A stretch of 64,000 nucleotides of DNA, taken from Notospermus geniculatus. Its lineage: Eukaryota > Nemertea > Pilidiophora > Heteronemertea > Lineidae. The stretch spans positions 83,751 to 147,750 of the forward strand of contig NMRB01000478.1 of NCBI GenBank assembly GCA_002633025.1, in the 5' to 3' direction. Below are positions 52,540 to 64,000 of this stretch, piece after piece. Below the pieces are notes generated by a model. The model searched no databases and was not told the origin of the DNA. It saw nothing but the letters and a program-made list of their open reading frames with translations. A program made the translations under genes and the position numbers. Position 1 is the first letter of the stretch. Every line of letters begins with the position of its first letter.

Positions 52540-55004
52540 GGCCCTTTACCGTCATCAAACCAGGGTTCCGTTTGTCTTCAGAGGTCTTGCCAGGTTTATC
52601 TGCCTTGTGGGCAGGGGAATGGTTTTGCACCCTACTTTTGTGTATGTATTGACTGTGACATGGGTTAAAGATTCCTGTGACATGAAGCAAATTCTCTCAT
52701 TTGTTAATGCTCAACTTGTTTGTCACAGTGTATCTGTTTGGCAAAACTTTGTGATATGCAAAGCCTCTGCAATGATAACTTTTTGTTTCATCCATTTACT
52801 GACATGAATTTTAGGTGAATTTTAGCGTCGGCTGTTCCATGTAAGAAGCAGTCCATCAAAATTTTGTATATGTCATGTCCTGACAAGACTGATTTGATGT
52901 CAGTTTAAAAATCATGCATGTTTCTGCTCTGTGAATAAATATCATACATTAACTTGAAATGTTGTAATATCTTTCATTATATTGTCAATACAAGTCGTCT
53001 CCGAATATTTCGTAAATTTTCGACCCCAATCAGGGTCTTCCTCAGGCGCTATATAGAAGAGATGCCAGAGGTGAATTCATTATATTGTGGTGTAATTAAG
53101 GTCAGACATGTACTGATATACATGTATTATTTGTTATCCCGACAATTGAAGATCCATATTGGGGATACGTTTGATCAGGAGACATGTAGCGTGTTCGGAA
53201 AGCCTCCCTGGGGATGTTTCTGGCGCTTCTCTTGGGGAATGTGAACATGCCCAGTGAAGGCAAATTTACAAACGATATTTGCACTTCCTTGGGGAAAGGT
53301 ACTACTGTGCCGTTGCAGTCGTGAAATATTCCATGTATAGCCAATCAGTATGCTGGCCGGGAAAGAAAACGAAATGTATGCCAGGAGTTTCCCCAAGTGA
53401 GCGACTCGCCAAGTCGCTCACTTCGGCCAGGCTCGAGGAAGCCTAAGTTGGCAACTCTCCAAATACCTTTCCGAACGCTCTCGCGCTTTCCGAATGCAAC
53501 CATAGAGAGAAATAAAGACTGAATATGCTGGTAGCTGTGGTGATGTATACATGTATTTGTTTGATTCAACTTAACAATACATACAATAATGTCATATAAA
53601 TATTGATTTCTAATACAATAACATACCTGTACAATTGAGTGTTCGTATCACCAACAATGTTATAAACATAATAAAATCCCTCCAGAAATTGGAGGCATTG
53701 AATTACATGTACTTTTACCTACCTACAGGTAAAATGGATAACAAAGTAAGAAAATGTCCAAGGCACTGAATCTGTGGTATTAATTGGGGACTTCTGGCCG
53801 GCATGCGTTTAGATTAAATCTATGTTTTGAAAGCCATTCAGTTTACAGTCCCATTCTCATTGAAAGGAACCGTGTTGTTGAGGACTGCTAGTGCAGTGCT
53901 GCCAACTATTGAGAGAAAAAGCCAAGAACAGTCAAGAAAGACAAAAAATACATTTTCTTCAGCAGCTTGATAAATGGACTGGATGAAACTTGCTAATTGG
54001 GATAAGGTGTGCAGGACCCAACATGATCGGTGTACCGTATTGATGTAGCTGCCATACACGAGCATGCCAAGTACGAAGTTGCCAATAAAATTGTGCGAAT
54101 GAACACTGATGACTGAAGATTTCCCCACTCAAATGTATATGGAAGAGTCATAACAAATAAGTAGATAAGTGCATCCTAATTAGTCCGAGTTGTGCAACTC
54201 ATACGGATATACTCTGGTTTCATGTTTTTAACACACCTTTCAGATATTTAAGGCGGGCACTGAACGGGCCGCCCCGGCAATAGGTACACAAAGGGTCTTT
54301 CAGTTCATTCACCACGGATGACCAATCGCTGGGCCGCACGGTGTCTGCACCGCTCGAGACGTCTAGGCCTTTTCGGGCTATCTAGTCCACGTAGTCAATT
54401 TCATTCAGCTCCTACTGACGGCCGAACGCCGCAAGGATAAATACCAAACCACAAGTCATTCATAGTCTGATCAGTTACAACATGCGGTCAACTAAATTCA
54501 ATCCTCCCCCGCCCTATCTCCGCCTTGGCCTTTTACTCCAAGNACAAGTATCACGACAATACTTATAGGCCTGCACACACTGCACATCTCAATGTCGCAA
54601 GTCTATGTACCTGAATTTCAGCAATATAGTTGATAATTCTTTTAAAATACATCATAACAGTTTGAAACAATATTTACAATATCATAATTTCAATTAACAA
54701 ATCTTAACAATAAAGTAGCACCAAAATGTTGGTCAGTGTTGCTTTTATTTGAGGTAATTTTAAAATAATCTTGGACCCTTAAAAAACGGTATTGCCTGGA
54801 AGCAGTAAGACTAAAAATGGCAGACAATAACCGAGCAAGGTGGCAGAGTATGATCTCAAGTCCAGGACTAACTATCTTGGTCTGTTAGATAATATCTGTC
54901 CAGTACAGCATGTGGTGGTGATTAATGTTGAATATCTAATATGGAAGCGTGACTCTTTGGCATCTCTTGTACATGAGAATTCTCTTGCAGAAACTGGCTT
55001 ACCA
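52540..55004. other. Intergenic, no gene recognised
   Basis: CpG-rich, unresolved sequence at 53200-53480 and 54270-54540. A fragment at about 53005-53045 (TTTTCGACCCCAATCAGGGTC) resembles the arm of the 40683 MITE. A single N at 54543 marks another contig join. A minus-strand open frame at 53838-54128 is hydrophobic but matches nothing I know. Confidence 0.5.
54543..54543. other. Single-N contig join
   Basis: Isolated N. Unlike 6968 and 31462, I see no duplicated sequence on its two sides. Confidence 0.8.
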
Positions 55005-55013
55005 GTACAGCAC

Positions 55014-55491
55014 CGATTCGTAAGAATACTGAATCGGACCGGATCGAACCAAATCGGAGTTTGTTTTGATTTGGTATGATGTTTAACCACAGGTTCTTAT
55101 ATGTTTATGGAATATGATGAACAGGTATTGCATATTATCCGGGAGATAATTGATTATTTTGATGAATGAACTCCGATTCTTCTGTTGAAACGGCCGGCTG
55201 ACGTTGGTAGCTAATTCCCGTCTCTACCATCGACACAGCCACGGCGCTATTGTCAGAGGGCCACGGGTGTAGACGGCAGCGACAGGAACTGATCTACCTT
55301 CTGTCAGAGTTCTAACAAAATGTAACGTAAAAGTGTAAAGTTGCATTTTATTTTTATTTCTTAGTCATTCTAATTCATGACCCTTGTGTTTAAAGCACAC
55401 TGTACGTTAAATGATTCCGATTCGGTGGCCTTATGCTCCAATTCAGTCCGATCCAGTCCAATTCGGTCCCATTCGGTGTTCTTACGAACCC
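55014..55491. mobile_element. 478-bp element with 9-bp target duplication
   Basis: GTACAGCAC is repeated at 55005-55013 and 55492-55500. The ends CGATTCGTAAGAATACTGAA and the complement of GGGTTCGTAAGAACACCGAA are imperfect inverted repeats with further CCGATTCGG-like repeats inside. Nine-base duplications are typical of Mutator-like elements. It ends 21 bp from the stop codon of the next gene. Confidence 0.8.
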
Positions 55492-55512
55492 GTACAGCAC
55501 AGTATGATACAT

Positions 55513-58500
55513 CTAGGATGGAGGTATGGTTCTGAACTGTGCATACTCGCAGAGTGGTTCAAATGTGACGTCATCATACCCAAAATACTTTGGTCCCAAG
55601 ACTTTCAGAGCTTCTTCTGTCCGTAATAAGGGTGCAGAAGCCATTGCTATGACGACAACACGTAATCCGTAGCGGATTTCTTCTGTTACGATTGGCTCGC
55701 CCGTATCCGAGTCGAGGATAGATATAAGATCAGGAGTGCATGCAACCACTTCCATTTCATCATCATCGTCAACTTGTTGTCGTGCAACTAGGTTCTCGTT
55801 CTGAAAGTCTATGAATAGGGTCGTTAATTTGAACCTGCCGAGTCCTTCTATGGTCAGACGGCCTCTTGTGAACCCTCCTACTGTTGTTCGGTTGACATCA
55901 GAAATCTGTAACGAGTGCAAGAGTGCGAATCATTTGGTTTTCATGGACAAAGACCTGGCATTCATTGTATTTGTACCGGAATTAGATTTTCCCTTCAGGG
56001 CTGAAGCCATAGCATTATTGGCCCTGGTAAGTGTGGAAGAGGCCATCTCAAGCTACTTATGTTCCTCAAATGGATGGGGTCTTTACTTGCCCTTGCAAAG
56101 GCACAAGGTACAAGGCACACAGCTTACTGTCCCATGCGATGGACTGAAGAGCTAGGGATAATTAATCCCATATGGCCCGGGATTCCAACCCGGGACCTGC
56201 CACCTGCTAAGTGGACATGATAACCACTAGGCATCAAGGCATTCATTGTCGAAAGCACATGTACAGCTAAGAAACTGATGAAAACTTAATGTTGAAATAA
56301 ACCGTAGTAGTCTTCATGAATGCAAGGATGACATAATCAAGCCAATTTATTTGGGCTGGGGGCCCACTGGCACAGTGGTTGAGTGAGGGACGAAAGGTGA
56401 AGGACTAAATGGGCTGTTCCACGAGTTTCCCTGGTAGTTTAATGGAGAGGCCCAGGTAATCATGTGATGCCCTTTGAGACTGCATTCCAGTGGAATTCGC
56501 TGCATTGATAGATAATCATACGATATGGAAAAGACTTCGATATTTTGTACCTTTCCATGAATCAGCCTGTTCCCTTGTACACTCTTCATTATAACAGTCG
56601 TAGGTGAGAGCTTCATCTCCCTGGCTCTGAGGACGGCATCACCAATTTGCCATGCCCTGCTGTAACTGTGTAGTATTGAGTACTTCTTTACTTCATCTGG
56701 GGAAAGCACAGACATGGATAGACCCCCAATACACCTGGAGACAGAAGTTACATAGATGTAATTGCATGTGGCACTGCATGTACAGGATTGTGAAATTAAA
56801 GGGAATAAGGTGCAGCAGTCAAAAATGACACTAAGAATAATTTCGTGGCCCACGAAATTCACAATTTCAAAATTACAATTTTCGTATTTTTCAGGATGCC
56901 TACATTCCTAGATAAGCCTTGATTTGCAGTTGACCGAGTTGTAAATGCTATTCGAAGGCAGCAAAGCCACAGCAGTTGTGCAAATATGCTCTTAATGGGC
57001 AATGAATTCCCCGATGCGAGTACTGTAATATATTCAAGATGGCGGCGTTTGATTCTCTATTCAGACGCTAGCACGACTAGATCGCTTTAAAGGGATCATG
57101 AAATCACAGGATTTAGGATGCCACTCACCCAAATTTGACGATGTGCTCCCTGTAGAAATTTTCTAGGTGTTTTGCAGTTTCAACTTGTGTAGCAACTACC
57201 GATGACCCCTGTAGAAAAAGGAGAACAACCAATGTCACTGGTATTCCTAAAATGGTTGGTAAAACCATCTTATGGCCTGTTCCTGGCAGCTGAAAAGTGA
57301 TGCTCAATCACAAGAACAAAATGCTCCCTCCAGTAACTGATCAATGTCAGTAATACTGGCATGTAAACCAAAATTTCAGATATGTCTGTCTACCCTACAT
57401 GTACCACATGCTTATCTCGTCCTACAAATATACAATACAAGTACAGTCTGTAAGTTTGTGTACAAGTACAGCTCTGTAGGTTTATGGATAAGTACAGTTA
57501 TCAAGGTTTAACTCTCACCTTTTCATCACATAGCACACCAGGGTACGGAGACACACCATATATGAATGGCACAAACATCTGTAACTCAGGGAAGGCACGA
57601 CCCATGCCGTCACAATCAATCACCGGTAAACCAAGCTCAGCAGCAACAGCCAAGGGCTCAATGGCGTTCAGTCCTCCAATTTCACCACACATTACAGCTA
57701 CCAGTTTCTTGTTATTGGTCTTCTTTAGTTTGTTGAATTCCTTCTGATCTGTGATACCCTATGAAGGAATTGAAAATGGGGAACTTGAGAAACCATACCC
57801 GACGCATTTGTAGTAGAATTCTCATGCTCTATGTACCGGTAGTTGGTTTTTGTGCCTCGAAAGGATTTTCCAAGTCCCTTGACCTCATGTAGACACACCT
57901 CTAGAATTACCGGTAAGTATAGAAAATTGTCTTTTTCTGCAAGATTTCAGTACGATTCAATAATATAGCCGTGACAAATGATGCCATATAACTTGAGGCA
58001 TTCAAATGCATATTCGGAGACACACCCTCTCAAAACAGGGTCGGTAAGACATCTCCTCCGTCACATCTTTTCTTGAGGGAGGGAAAAGAGCCAAGCGAAA
58101 TGATCTGAACTGAGGATGTTGGAGACTATCATGGCTGATGGTGAGAGAAGTGAATCAAATATTGAGATTCGTATATCAATTCTTACTTTGATTCCGCACG
58201 CCTCGAAAGTTTTCAGCGAAGGGTCATAGTAATCCGACTGAATCAGTTTCTGCATGCATCGGAAAGCTCCTAGCGTATCCTTTCCACACATCAGCTTCTC
58301 CAGGACAGCGATTGGTGCTCCCATGAAGGCAACGAGGGTTACATAACCGTCAAGTTCTGGACATGTGCCCAGTCTGGAATGAAAATATACTACCGGTATA
58401 CATGGACTGTTATGACTCATCACCTGTAGAAATTTCAACTCCATATCCACAAGTATGTGGAGACAGATAACATTTGGATTCCAATAGGCTAGTGAAATAT

Positions 58501-60886
58501 CCATCCTGATTTCTCCAAAGTAATGATTTGAAATATCAATTCTGCCAGTGACTGGTAATTGCACAAAATATCCAATATGATTGGTCAATACCACAACAAT
58601 TACACAAAATATCCATTTGGGTTGGTCAACTTGACCAACAGAAAAACCACTCGTTTACATCCTTAATGTTTGCTCACCTATCTGGACTTATCACTCTAAT
58701 CTTCTTGCCTTGTTTGAGGAGAGTGAGAGCTCTGAGTCTGGCAATGTGTGGACTGCCCCCGCCACCACATCCAAGTATACCAGCACCAATACTGATGCAC
58801 TCGATGTCCCGTTCATGAAGGATCCATTCACCTCTTTTTTCATCAATGTCATACGTCTGCTTAGGGAGGACGGGACTGTCAATTAGCCCTGAAAACAACA
58901 AACATAGCTCCAAGTTAAACTGCGGGGAAAATCATTGAAATAAAAGTTACTTTCTTTGTTCAGATGGGCATTCTGGGATAAACAACTTCAATAGGTCTAA
59001 TTTTCACTGGTCTCTTTGTAAAACATTAGTAGTAGTTGCCCCCCACCCTTATCCCTGGATCTGCCCCAGACATGACCCGTATAATTCCAAATCAGATGTA
59101 TGAGACGGTCAACCTCCTTCTCCACTCCCAAAATGTGAGCCGCTCTGGCAAAACCAGATACTTTTCGCTCTTACCTTAGCAGGTTGAGGCCAAATGTTTG
59201 TCAGTTTCAATTGTCTGCCTATTATGAAATCTGACAGAATCTATTTCTTCCATTCTCTCCTGGTCTCATTTTAGTTCGCTGAGGCTCAACTTCTGAGTGT
59301 CTGGTTTTGCCAGAGCGGCTCACAAATTGTCTGCAGGAAGAACTCTACCACAACCAAGTTGCCGTAGATCCATAGGACATCCGTCCATTCTTTATGGAAG
59401 ACTCACCAAAATCAAAGTCTGCCGGAATGGCGCTATCGGTCTCATCTTCTCCATCATCAAAACATTTACCACCCTGATCCTTTGGACTCAGGCAGACAAC
59501 AGTTAAATCTTCAGATATTGCAGAATCTGCGTACATATCACCCACGGCCTTCACTTGGACTCGTGTTGCTTCACCCATCATGTACGCCATGGGAGTCTCT
59601 GTCACCTCAACAACATTCACTGTGCTGGGATCAGCGCCACCTTTGATTACAGCATTCCTGGCAATCATTTTGGCCTGGTTGATAGCTTCATCTCGTGATG
59701 TTTTTGCATAGAAGACGATCGTATCGACCATGTGACCAATCTGGCTCAGTGCTGCTCCAACCGCATTGGCAACCTGTGAACCAGACAGAAGTAGTCAAGT
59801 TTACTTGGGTGTTCCTGGATGCATGTCACTTCTGTACTGTTTCTTCCTAGGCCAATAGCATGCCAAGGAAGAGCGTTGGCAAATTCTCTTAGCACAGCAG
59901 GCTTGTGGCATGCTAATAACAGAGGATATAGAAATGTTTTAACAATCAGTCAGCTATTACCTGAAAATATGGCGGTTTGATGACCTCAGACGCCCCCTGG
60001 AGTGGTTTCTCCTCATCGATCAGGATACTTCCTCCACCTACTAGGATCACTGGTTGGTCCAGGCCACTCAGCTGAAACAGGAGGCAAAGAATTATGTGGA
60101 CAAAGTGATGACGTAACACATCATACAGGAACATCGTGTTTGATTCTGCCCTCGAATGTTAGAATTTCCACAGGTGATCAGTGGGAATGCAGCCAACTGA
60201 AGTAAAAGCTCATGCCCTGCTACTAAGAGCACAGCAGTGTAGAGAAAGGCTGATATTCCATTTGATCACGCTCCCCCAGATTTTGATTGTTGATACTGCC
60301 TCTTTCTTTGTATTGCAGTATTGTGATTTGTATTTGATTTTTCCACCAGGACTGAAGCCATAGCATTTATTGGCCCTGGTAAGTACGGAATAGGCCATCT
60401 CAAGCTATTCATGTTCCTCACTTGGATTGGGTATTTTTCTTGCCCTTGCAAAGACACAACGTACAAGGCACCATGCAATGGACTGAAGAGCCAGGGGCAA
60501 TTAATCCCACATGGCCCGGGATTCGAACCCGGGACTTGCCACTTGCTGAGCGGATGTGATGACCACTAGGCTATCATTGCAGTACTGATCAGGGGAAGCC
60601 TGCAACTTATTTCATTCTGAACACAGGGCAGAGAATTCCTCAATTTTTGAAAGATATTTCTTACCTTGACTTGATCAATCACCTTTTCCACCATACTGTG
60701 AATCTCCGCCATGGCTTTATCTGCGATCATTCGCGGAATGTTTTGCAGACGACGCTCATCACCTAATCCCTTCGCCAAGCCAACGCGGACGGCAATATCT
60801 GTCGCCGTCAGTTTATTGCCACCAAACACGACGGCATCGCGGCAGAGGTTGTACCCGACAGATTTCGGACCGACCTTCATGGCCGT
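55513..60886 (-). CDS. Hydantoinase/oxoprolinase-DUF917 fusion protein, 3' nine exons
   Basis: Exons in transcript order: 60886-60665, 60071-59961, 59773-59407, 58888-58678, 58373-58187, 57758-57519, 57208-57129, 56734-56551, 55905-55513; phases agree and give 664 visible residues. The first three are the end of a hydantoinase A/oxoprolinase domain (VGPKSVGYNLC, GGNKLTATDIA, DQPVILVGGGSIL). The rest is a DUF917 domain: ISIGAGILGCGGGGSPHIARL, AFMGAPIAVLEKL, GEIGGLNAIEPLAVAAELGLPVIDCDGMGRAFPELQ, IGGLSMSVLSPDEV, GGFTRGRLTIEGL, GEPIVTEEIRYGLRV. This fusion is common in bacteria and fungi. The substrate is not established; related enzymes act on hydantoins, 5-oxoproline or thiohydantoins. The first visible exon begins in phase 0, so earlier exons with the ATP-binding core must exist to the right, beyond the window. 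Confidence 0.92.
55990..56240 (-). mobile_element. tRNA-derived SINE, family D, copy 1
   Basis: Minus-strand head with GCCTAGTGGTTATCATGTCC (box A region) and GGTCCCGGGTTGGAATCCC (box B), then a ~170-bp body shared with copies at 60340-60580 and 62330-62600. In the last intron of the DUF917 gene, sense to it. Confidence 0.8.
59134..59324. mobile_element. 191-bp MITE with TGTGAGCCGCTCTGGC termini
   Basis: TGTGAGCCGCTCTGGCAAAA and its exact complement at 59305-59324 bound a non-coding interior. In an intron of the DUF917 gene. Confidence 0.85.
60340..60580 (-). mobile_element. tRNA-derived SINE, family D, copy 2
   Basis: Carries GGGTTCGAATCCCGGGCC on the minus strand (box B, about 60515-60532) and the same body as copy 1. 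In the intron before the first visible exon pair. Confidence 0.8.
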
Positions 60887-61149
60887 CTGGAAATACAAAA
60901 CATGGAAGTTAACTTTGCATTCTCAACAAGAGAATGATAAATAATGCAACTACTTCCAGTAACATGAAAGTATTCACTCTGCAATTCACCATTTTAGACT
61001 TCCAAAAGGCTCTAGATCTAGGGCTTATGCCTTGACCAGTGACACAAATGACCACCCATGGTTTTTTATGGGTGAGTTGCCAATAAACATGAAAGAGAGC
61101 CAACTCACACGAGGAAAACTTGCTCACGAGGAGGCCGATAGGCCTATGA

Positions 61150-61497
61150 TAAATAATAATAATCTGAGTTCTTATCTAGGGCATTTCCAGTTGAACTGCT
61201 CAATGCGCTTTACATTATTACCCCAACTATAGGTCCGTTCATTCCAATTTCCTTTCTCCACTCCCTGGTCCCGGCAGCCGATCGGGGTACCTGGCTGGTA
61301 GTGATGGTCTATGTAAGTACATAGACCATCACTACCAGCCAGGTACCCCTTTTACACCTGGGTGGGGTGAAGCAAGTGAGGCAAAGTGACTTGCTCAAGG
61401 TTACAGGCAGACGTGTTTTTTTCTTGGTCAGGACTGGGAATCGAACCCGGGACCCTCTGATCAGGAGTCCGTCGCTAACCACTAGACCATGTCGCTT
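61150..61497 (-). mobile_element. tRNA-derived SINE, family E
   Basis: On the minus strand ATGGTCTAGTGGTTAGCGAC (box A) and TCCCGGGTTCGATTCCCAG (box B, about 61436-61454) head a ~300-bp element that ends in an ATT repeat (61148-61160). A 66-bp palindrome lies in its body. Confidence 0.75.
61284..61349. repeat. 66-bp palindrome
   Basis: GGGGTACCTGGCTGGTAGTG... and its exact complement meet around two central bases. Confidence 0.9.
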
Positions 61498-61511
61498 CTA
61501 CATGTCCTAGG

Positions 61512-61685
61512 CCTCTATAGCTATGCACTGACGTCATCAAATGACGTCATCAATGGGTATGACGCCACATGTTGGATGGAAAATGGACAGAGCACGTGGT
61601 CAGATGCACTGCGTCAGCATGTCACAACGTTCCATCCAACATGGCGTCACCTCGCTGATGACGTCACGTGCATAGCCTTTATAGG
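61512..61685. mobile_element. 174-bp MITE with CRE-like TGACGTCA sites
   Basis: Ends CCTCTATAGCTATGCACTGA and ACGTGCATAGCCTTTATAGG; a second inverted pair GCCACATGTTGGATGGAA / TTCCATCCAACATGGCG lies inside. TGACGTCA occurs three times in the terminal regions. Confidence 0.85.
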
Positions 61686-62329
61686 ACATCTTTTTAAAAC
61701 TTCCAATATTTATTCAGCTCATGGTGCGAGTTGAATGAATTTGCCACAGGAGTAGTTGGTTTAAGTTCATTGAAATGCACTTGCATTATATTGGACTCGT
61801 CACTCACATAATCTCACCACAGGAGGAGGCACCCTCGCAGAGGAACAACCATGCCATCAATGAACATATTTCATGTTAATTTAAGTTGTCTGCTTATCAA
61901 TAGTGGGAATAATAATATCCATTCACTGCAGCGGATGACATTGTAATATATCAAAACTCTCTGTACGTTGTCACAACCTACTTTGATGTGCACGAACATG
62001 AAATATGGGCTATCAAATCAAATACCCTGCAAAGGCAGATAGGAGGTTGTCCGGGCACGGAATTGTTTTTTAATTTAATTTATAAACATAATCAACAGAT
62101 CAGATCAGACCATGGAAAGTTTGGTTTGAATGATAGAATATGACAATAGAATGGGAAGTTTGATATTAGTTAGGCCTACACTTGTCCCAGAAGCAGGTGC
62201 GAACCCATCAGGGTGGCGAGCCCTGGCATGCGGCCCATCTTTTAAAAATGAATCTTAGAAAACTGACCACTTTTTATGAATTCGTTTTAATAATTTGGAA
62301 GACTTTGTTGAAATTTGTACTTGTATTGA

Positions 62330-62600
62330 ATTTTTCCGTCAGGGCCAAAGCCATAGCATCATCGGCCCTGGTAAATATACAGAAGAGGCCATCCTCAAGC
62401 TACTCATGTTTCTCACTTGGATGGGGTCTTTTACTCGCCCTTGCAAGGCACAAGGTACAAGGCACCACAGCTTACTGTCCCATGTGACGGACTGAAGAGC
62501 CAGGATGACTAATCCCACATGGCCCGGTATTTGAACCTGGGACTTGCTTGCTAAGCAGTTGTGATAACCACAAGTGATAACCACAAGTCATGATAACCAC
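62330..62600 (-). mobile_element. tRNA-derived SINE, family D, copy 3
   Basis: Same body as copies 1 and 2; box B is degraded (CCAGGTTCAAATACCGGGCC). Its head region includes a short local duplication of GATAACCACAAG. Confidence 0.75.
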
Positions 62601-64000
62601 AATGCTATCAAGGCTCAAAGTTGATTGCATTGTAATCACTGGTAGTGGGGCTATCAAGTTTGATAATTTTCAATGTGACCCATCAGGCTGCGCCCCTCCC
62701 CCAAATCATGGATTCTTCCCTTGAAGAATGTAAGTAAACAAAGACTTCATTCTGAACACCAAATTTTGTTGGTGGGAGTCTCCATTAAAGTCCCTCTCTA
62801 TTCAATTTGAAAAACACGAATCATCGCCACGATTCTTCAACCTTGACGACAGTGCACGACGTCAGTGTAGTGTAAAATGTACTGCCTATCTGAATACATC
62901 AGAGCTCGCCCTGCGCAGTTTTTTCAATGTGTGCTGAAAACGAGGACTTAATTCTCTGAAGTACCGGTATGTATCAGGCAACCATTTTGGAGACCTTCAC
63001 AAGCTATGAGACCTGTACGTGCACTCTCCTAACATTTTGAAAATACCGTAAAATTCAATACAGAGGGGCTTTAAAAAGCTCAAGATTCAGTAGGGATCTG
63101 ACAGCTGCTACCTGGAGAGCAGGATGAACACATCAAGGTCATAAACATACATTTTTGCAGACAACCTGACCCGAGTTTGGGAAAAGGCAAAGATACTCTG
63201 GTAAATCACCATCTTCATTATGAACCTTATTAACAAACCATATGAAAGAAACAGGTGAGAGGAAAACATCAGGTATTTTTCCTGCATGGTCTTGATGTTT
63301 AAAGGGGAGATGTACTCCGTCCTGCTATCAATTCACAGAACTGCTTTTCTTCAGTGAAGAACACGGGAAAAGATTGATCACTGAAGAAAAGCAATTCTTT
63401 GGTCCAGTGAAGGAGAAACTGTTGAGTTTTGAGATGGTCCCTACCTGTGTCACCTCTGTCACCATGGTCACACATGTAAGGGAATTGGGTTAGAAAACAT
63501 TCAAACCTATGAGGTGGGAAGGGGTATTCATGAGTACTGTTAATACAACTATTGAATTATGGAATAAAAAGGTGGGAATATCAATGCATTTACAGGATGA
63601 AGTCAATAGGAACAGAACTGAATTGATAATAGGACAAGTGGTAGTTTTCCTCAAAGTACGGCAAGGTCAGGAACACTCTTAGTGGGATGGCAAATCATTG
63701 AGGAAGCAAGTGTTAACCAGTCCAGACAAGCAGCTAAACAACCCAGACCCCTGATGTTCAAGATGGTCCGCCACACCAACACTTCCACTCACTTCTCTAG
63801 ACTAAAATGGTGAAATGGTGAAGGATAGTACTGAACTGAAGTAAACAAGTTCCAGCAAGAATAAATAAAGGGTATAGACCCACGGTGGTTGCAAATAAAC
63901 ATTCGGGAAATTTTGATTTGTTATGTTTCCATGCACTCATCCCCTTCAGTTGTTTTCAAGCAGAGACAAAGATTTGAGACTTTGTCGGGAAGGTCTGTGT

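Larger units (their letters stand above)
60887..64000. other. Right end of window: repeats, probably a long intron
   Basis: Upstream exons of the DUF917 gene are expected somewhere to the right, but I find none here. It contains SINEs (61150-61497, 62330-62600), a palindrome, a MITE (61512-61685), a MITE fragment at 61030-61140 and a small inverted repeat at about 63340-63400. Confidence 0.6.

Noticed and set aside
53838-54128. Minus-strand hydrophobic open frame of 96 codons
   Set aside because: No splice context, no recognisable family and no neighbouring exons; insufficient support for a gene.
63420-63480. Donor-like GTAGGG after an open stretch on the minus strand, considered as an upstream exon of the DUF917 gene
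   Set aside because: The encoded residues do not resemble the hydantoinase core, and no acceptor could be paired with it.

Overview
The window is animal nuclear DNA from a draft assembly. Genes are split by GT-AG introns, there are runs of N and three single-N contig joins, and miniature DNA transposons and tRNA-derived SINEs are dense. Protein families, compact introns and the heavy use of palindromic octamers (TACATGTA, TACCGGTA, TAGGCCTA) suggest a marine invertebrate deuterostome, probably an echinoderm or close relative. The species is inference.

Layout. 1-4.0 kb is intergenic and repeat-rich. 4.0-27.8 kb (+) holds a complete gene for splicing factor 3B subunit 2 (SF3B2/SAP145), 23 real exons with one exon pair present twice. 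Its 11.4-kb intron 19 carries a nested, antisense cluster of three intronless class A GPCR genes; one is cut by an assembly gap and two are recent segmental duplicates. 30.7-35.0 kb (-) holds two CD225/dispanin genes, the first with its 3' half duplicated at a single-N join. 35.1-37.5 kb is a nest of miniature transposons. 37.6-38.3 kb (-) encodes a proline- and PPRER-repeat protein of unknown role. 39-45 kb is mostly repeats, including a 1.85-kb tandem duplication. 45.1-45.6 kb (-) holds the C-terminal part of an mpaB/rubber-oxygenase-like protein. 47.2-51.7 kb (+) is a complete TIMM50 gene of nine exons. 55.5-60.9 kb (-) holds nine 3' exons of a hydantoinase/oxoprolinase-DUF917 fusion enzyme whose 5' end lies beyond the window. 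61-64 kb holds repeats and no recognisable exon.

The genes are unrelated housekeeping and lineage-specific loci, not a pathway. The most unusual signal is at base-pair scale. Where two paralogous or allelic copies can be aligned, they repeatedly differ by TA versus TACATGTA (five sites), TA versus TACATA (one) and TA versus TACCGGTA (one, adding two codons to a GPCR). These are the scars expected when TA-target transposons with CA..TG or CC..GG ends excise, and both octamers are strongly over-represented across the window. The same comparisons reveal exact empty sites for several miniature elements, including a 28-bp element with 8-bp target duplications found twice in opposite orientation.
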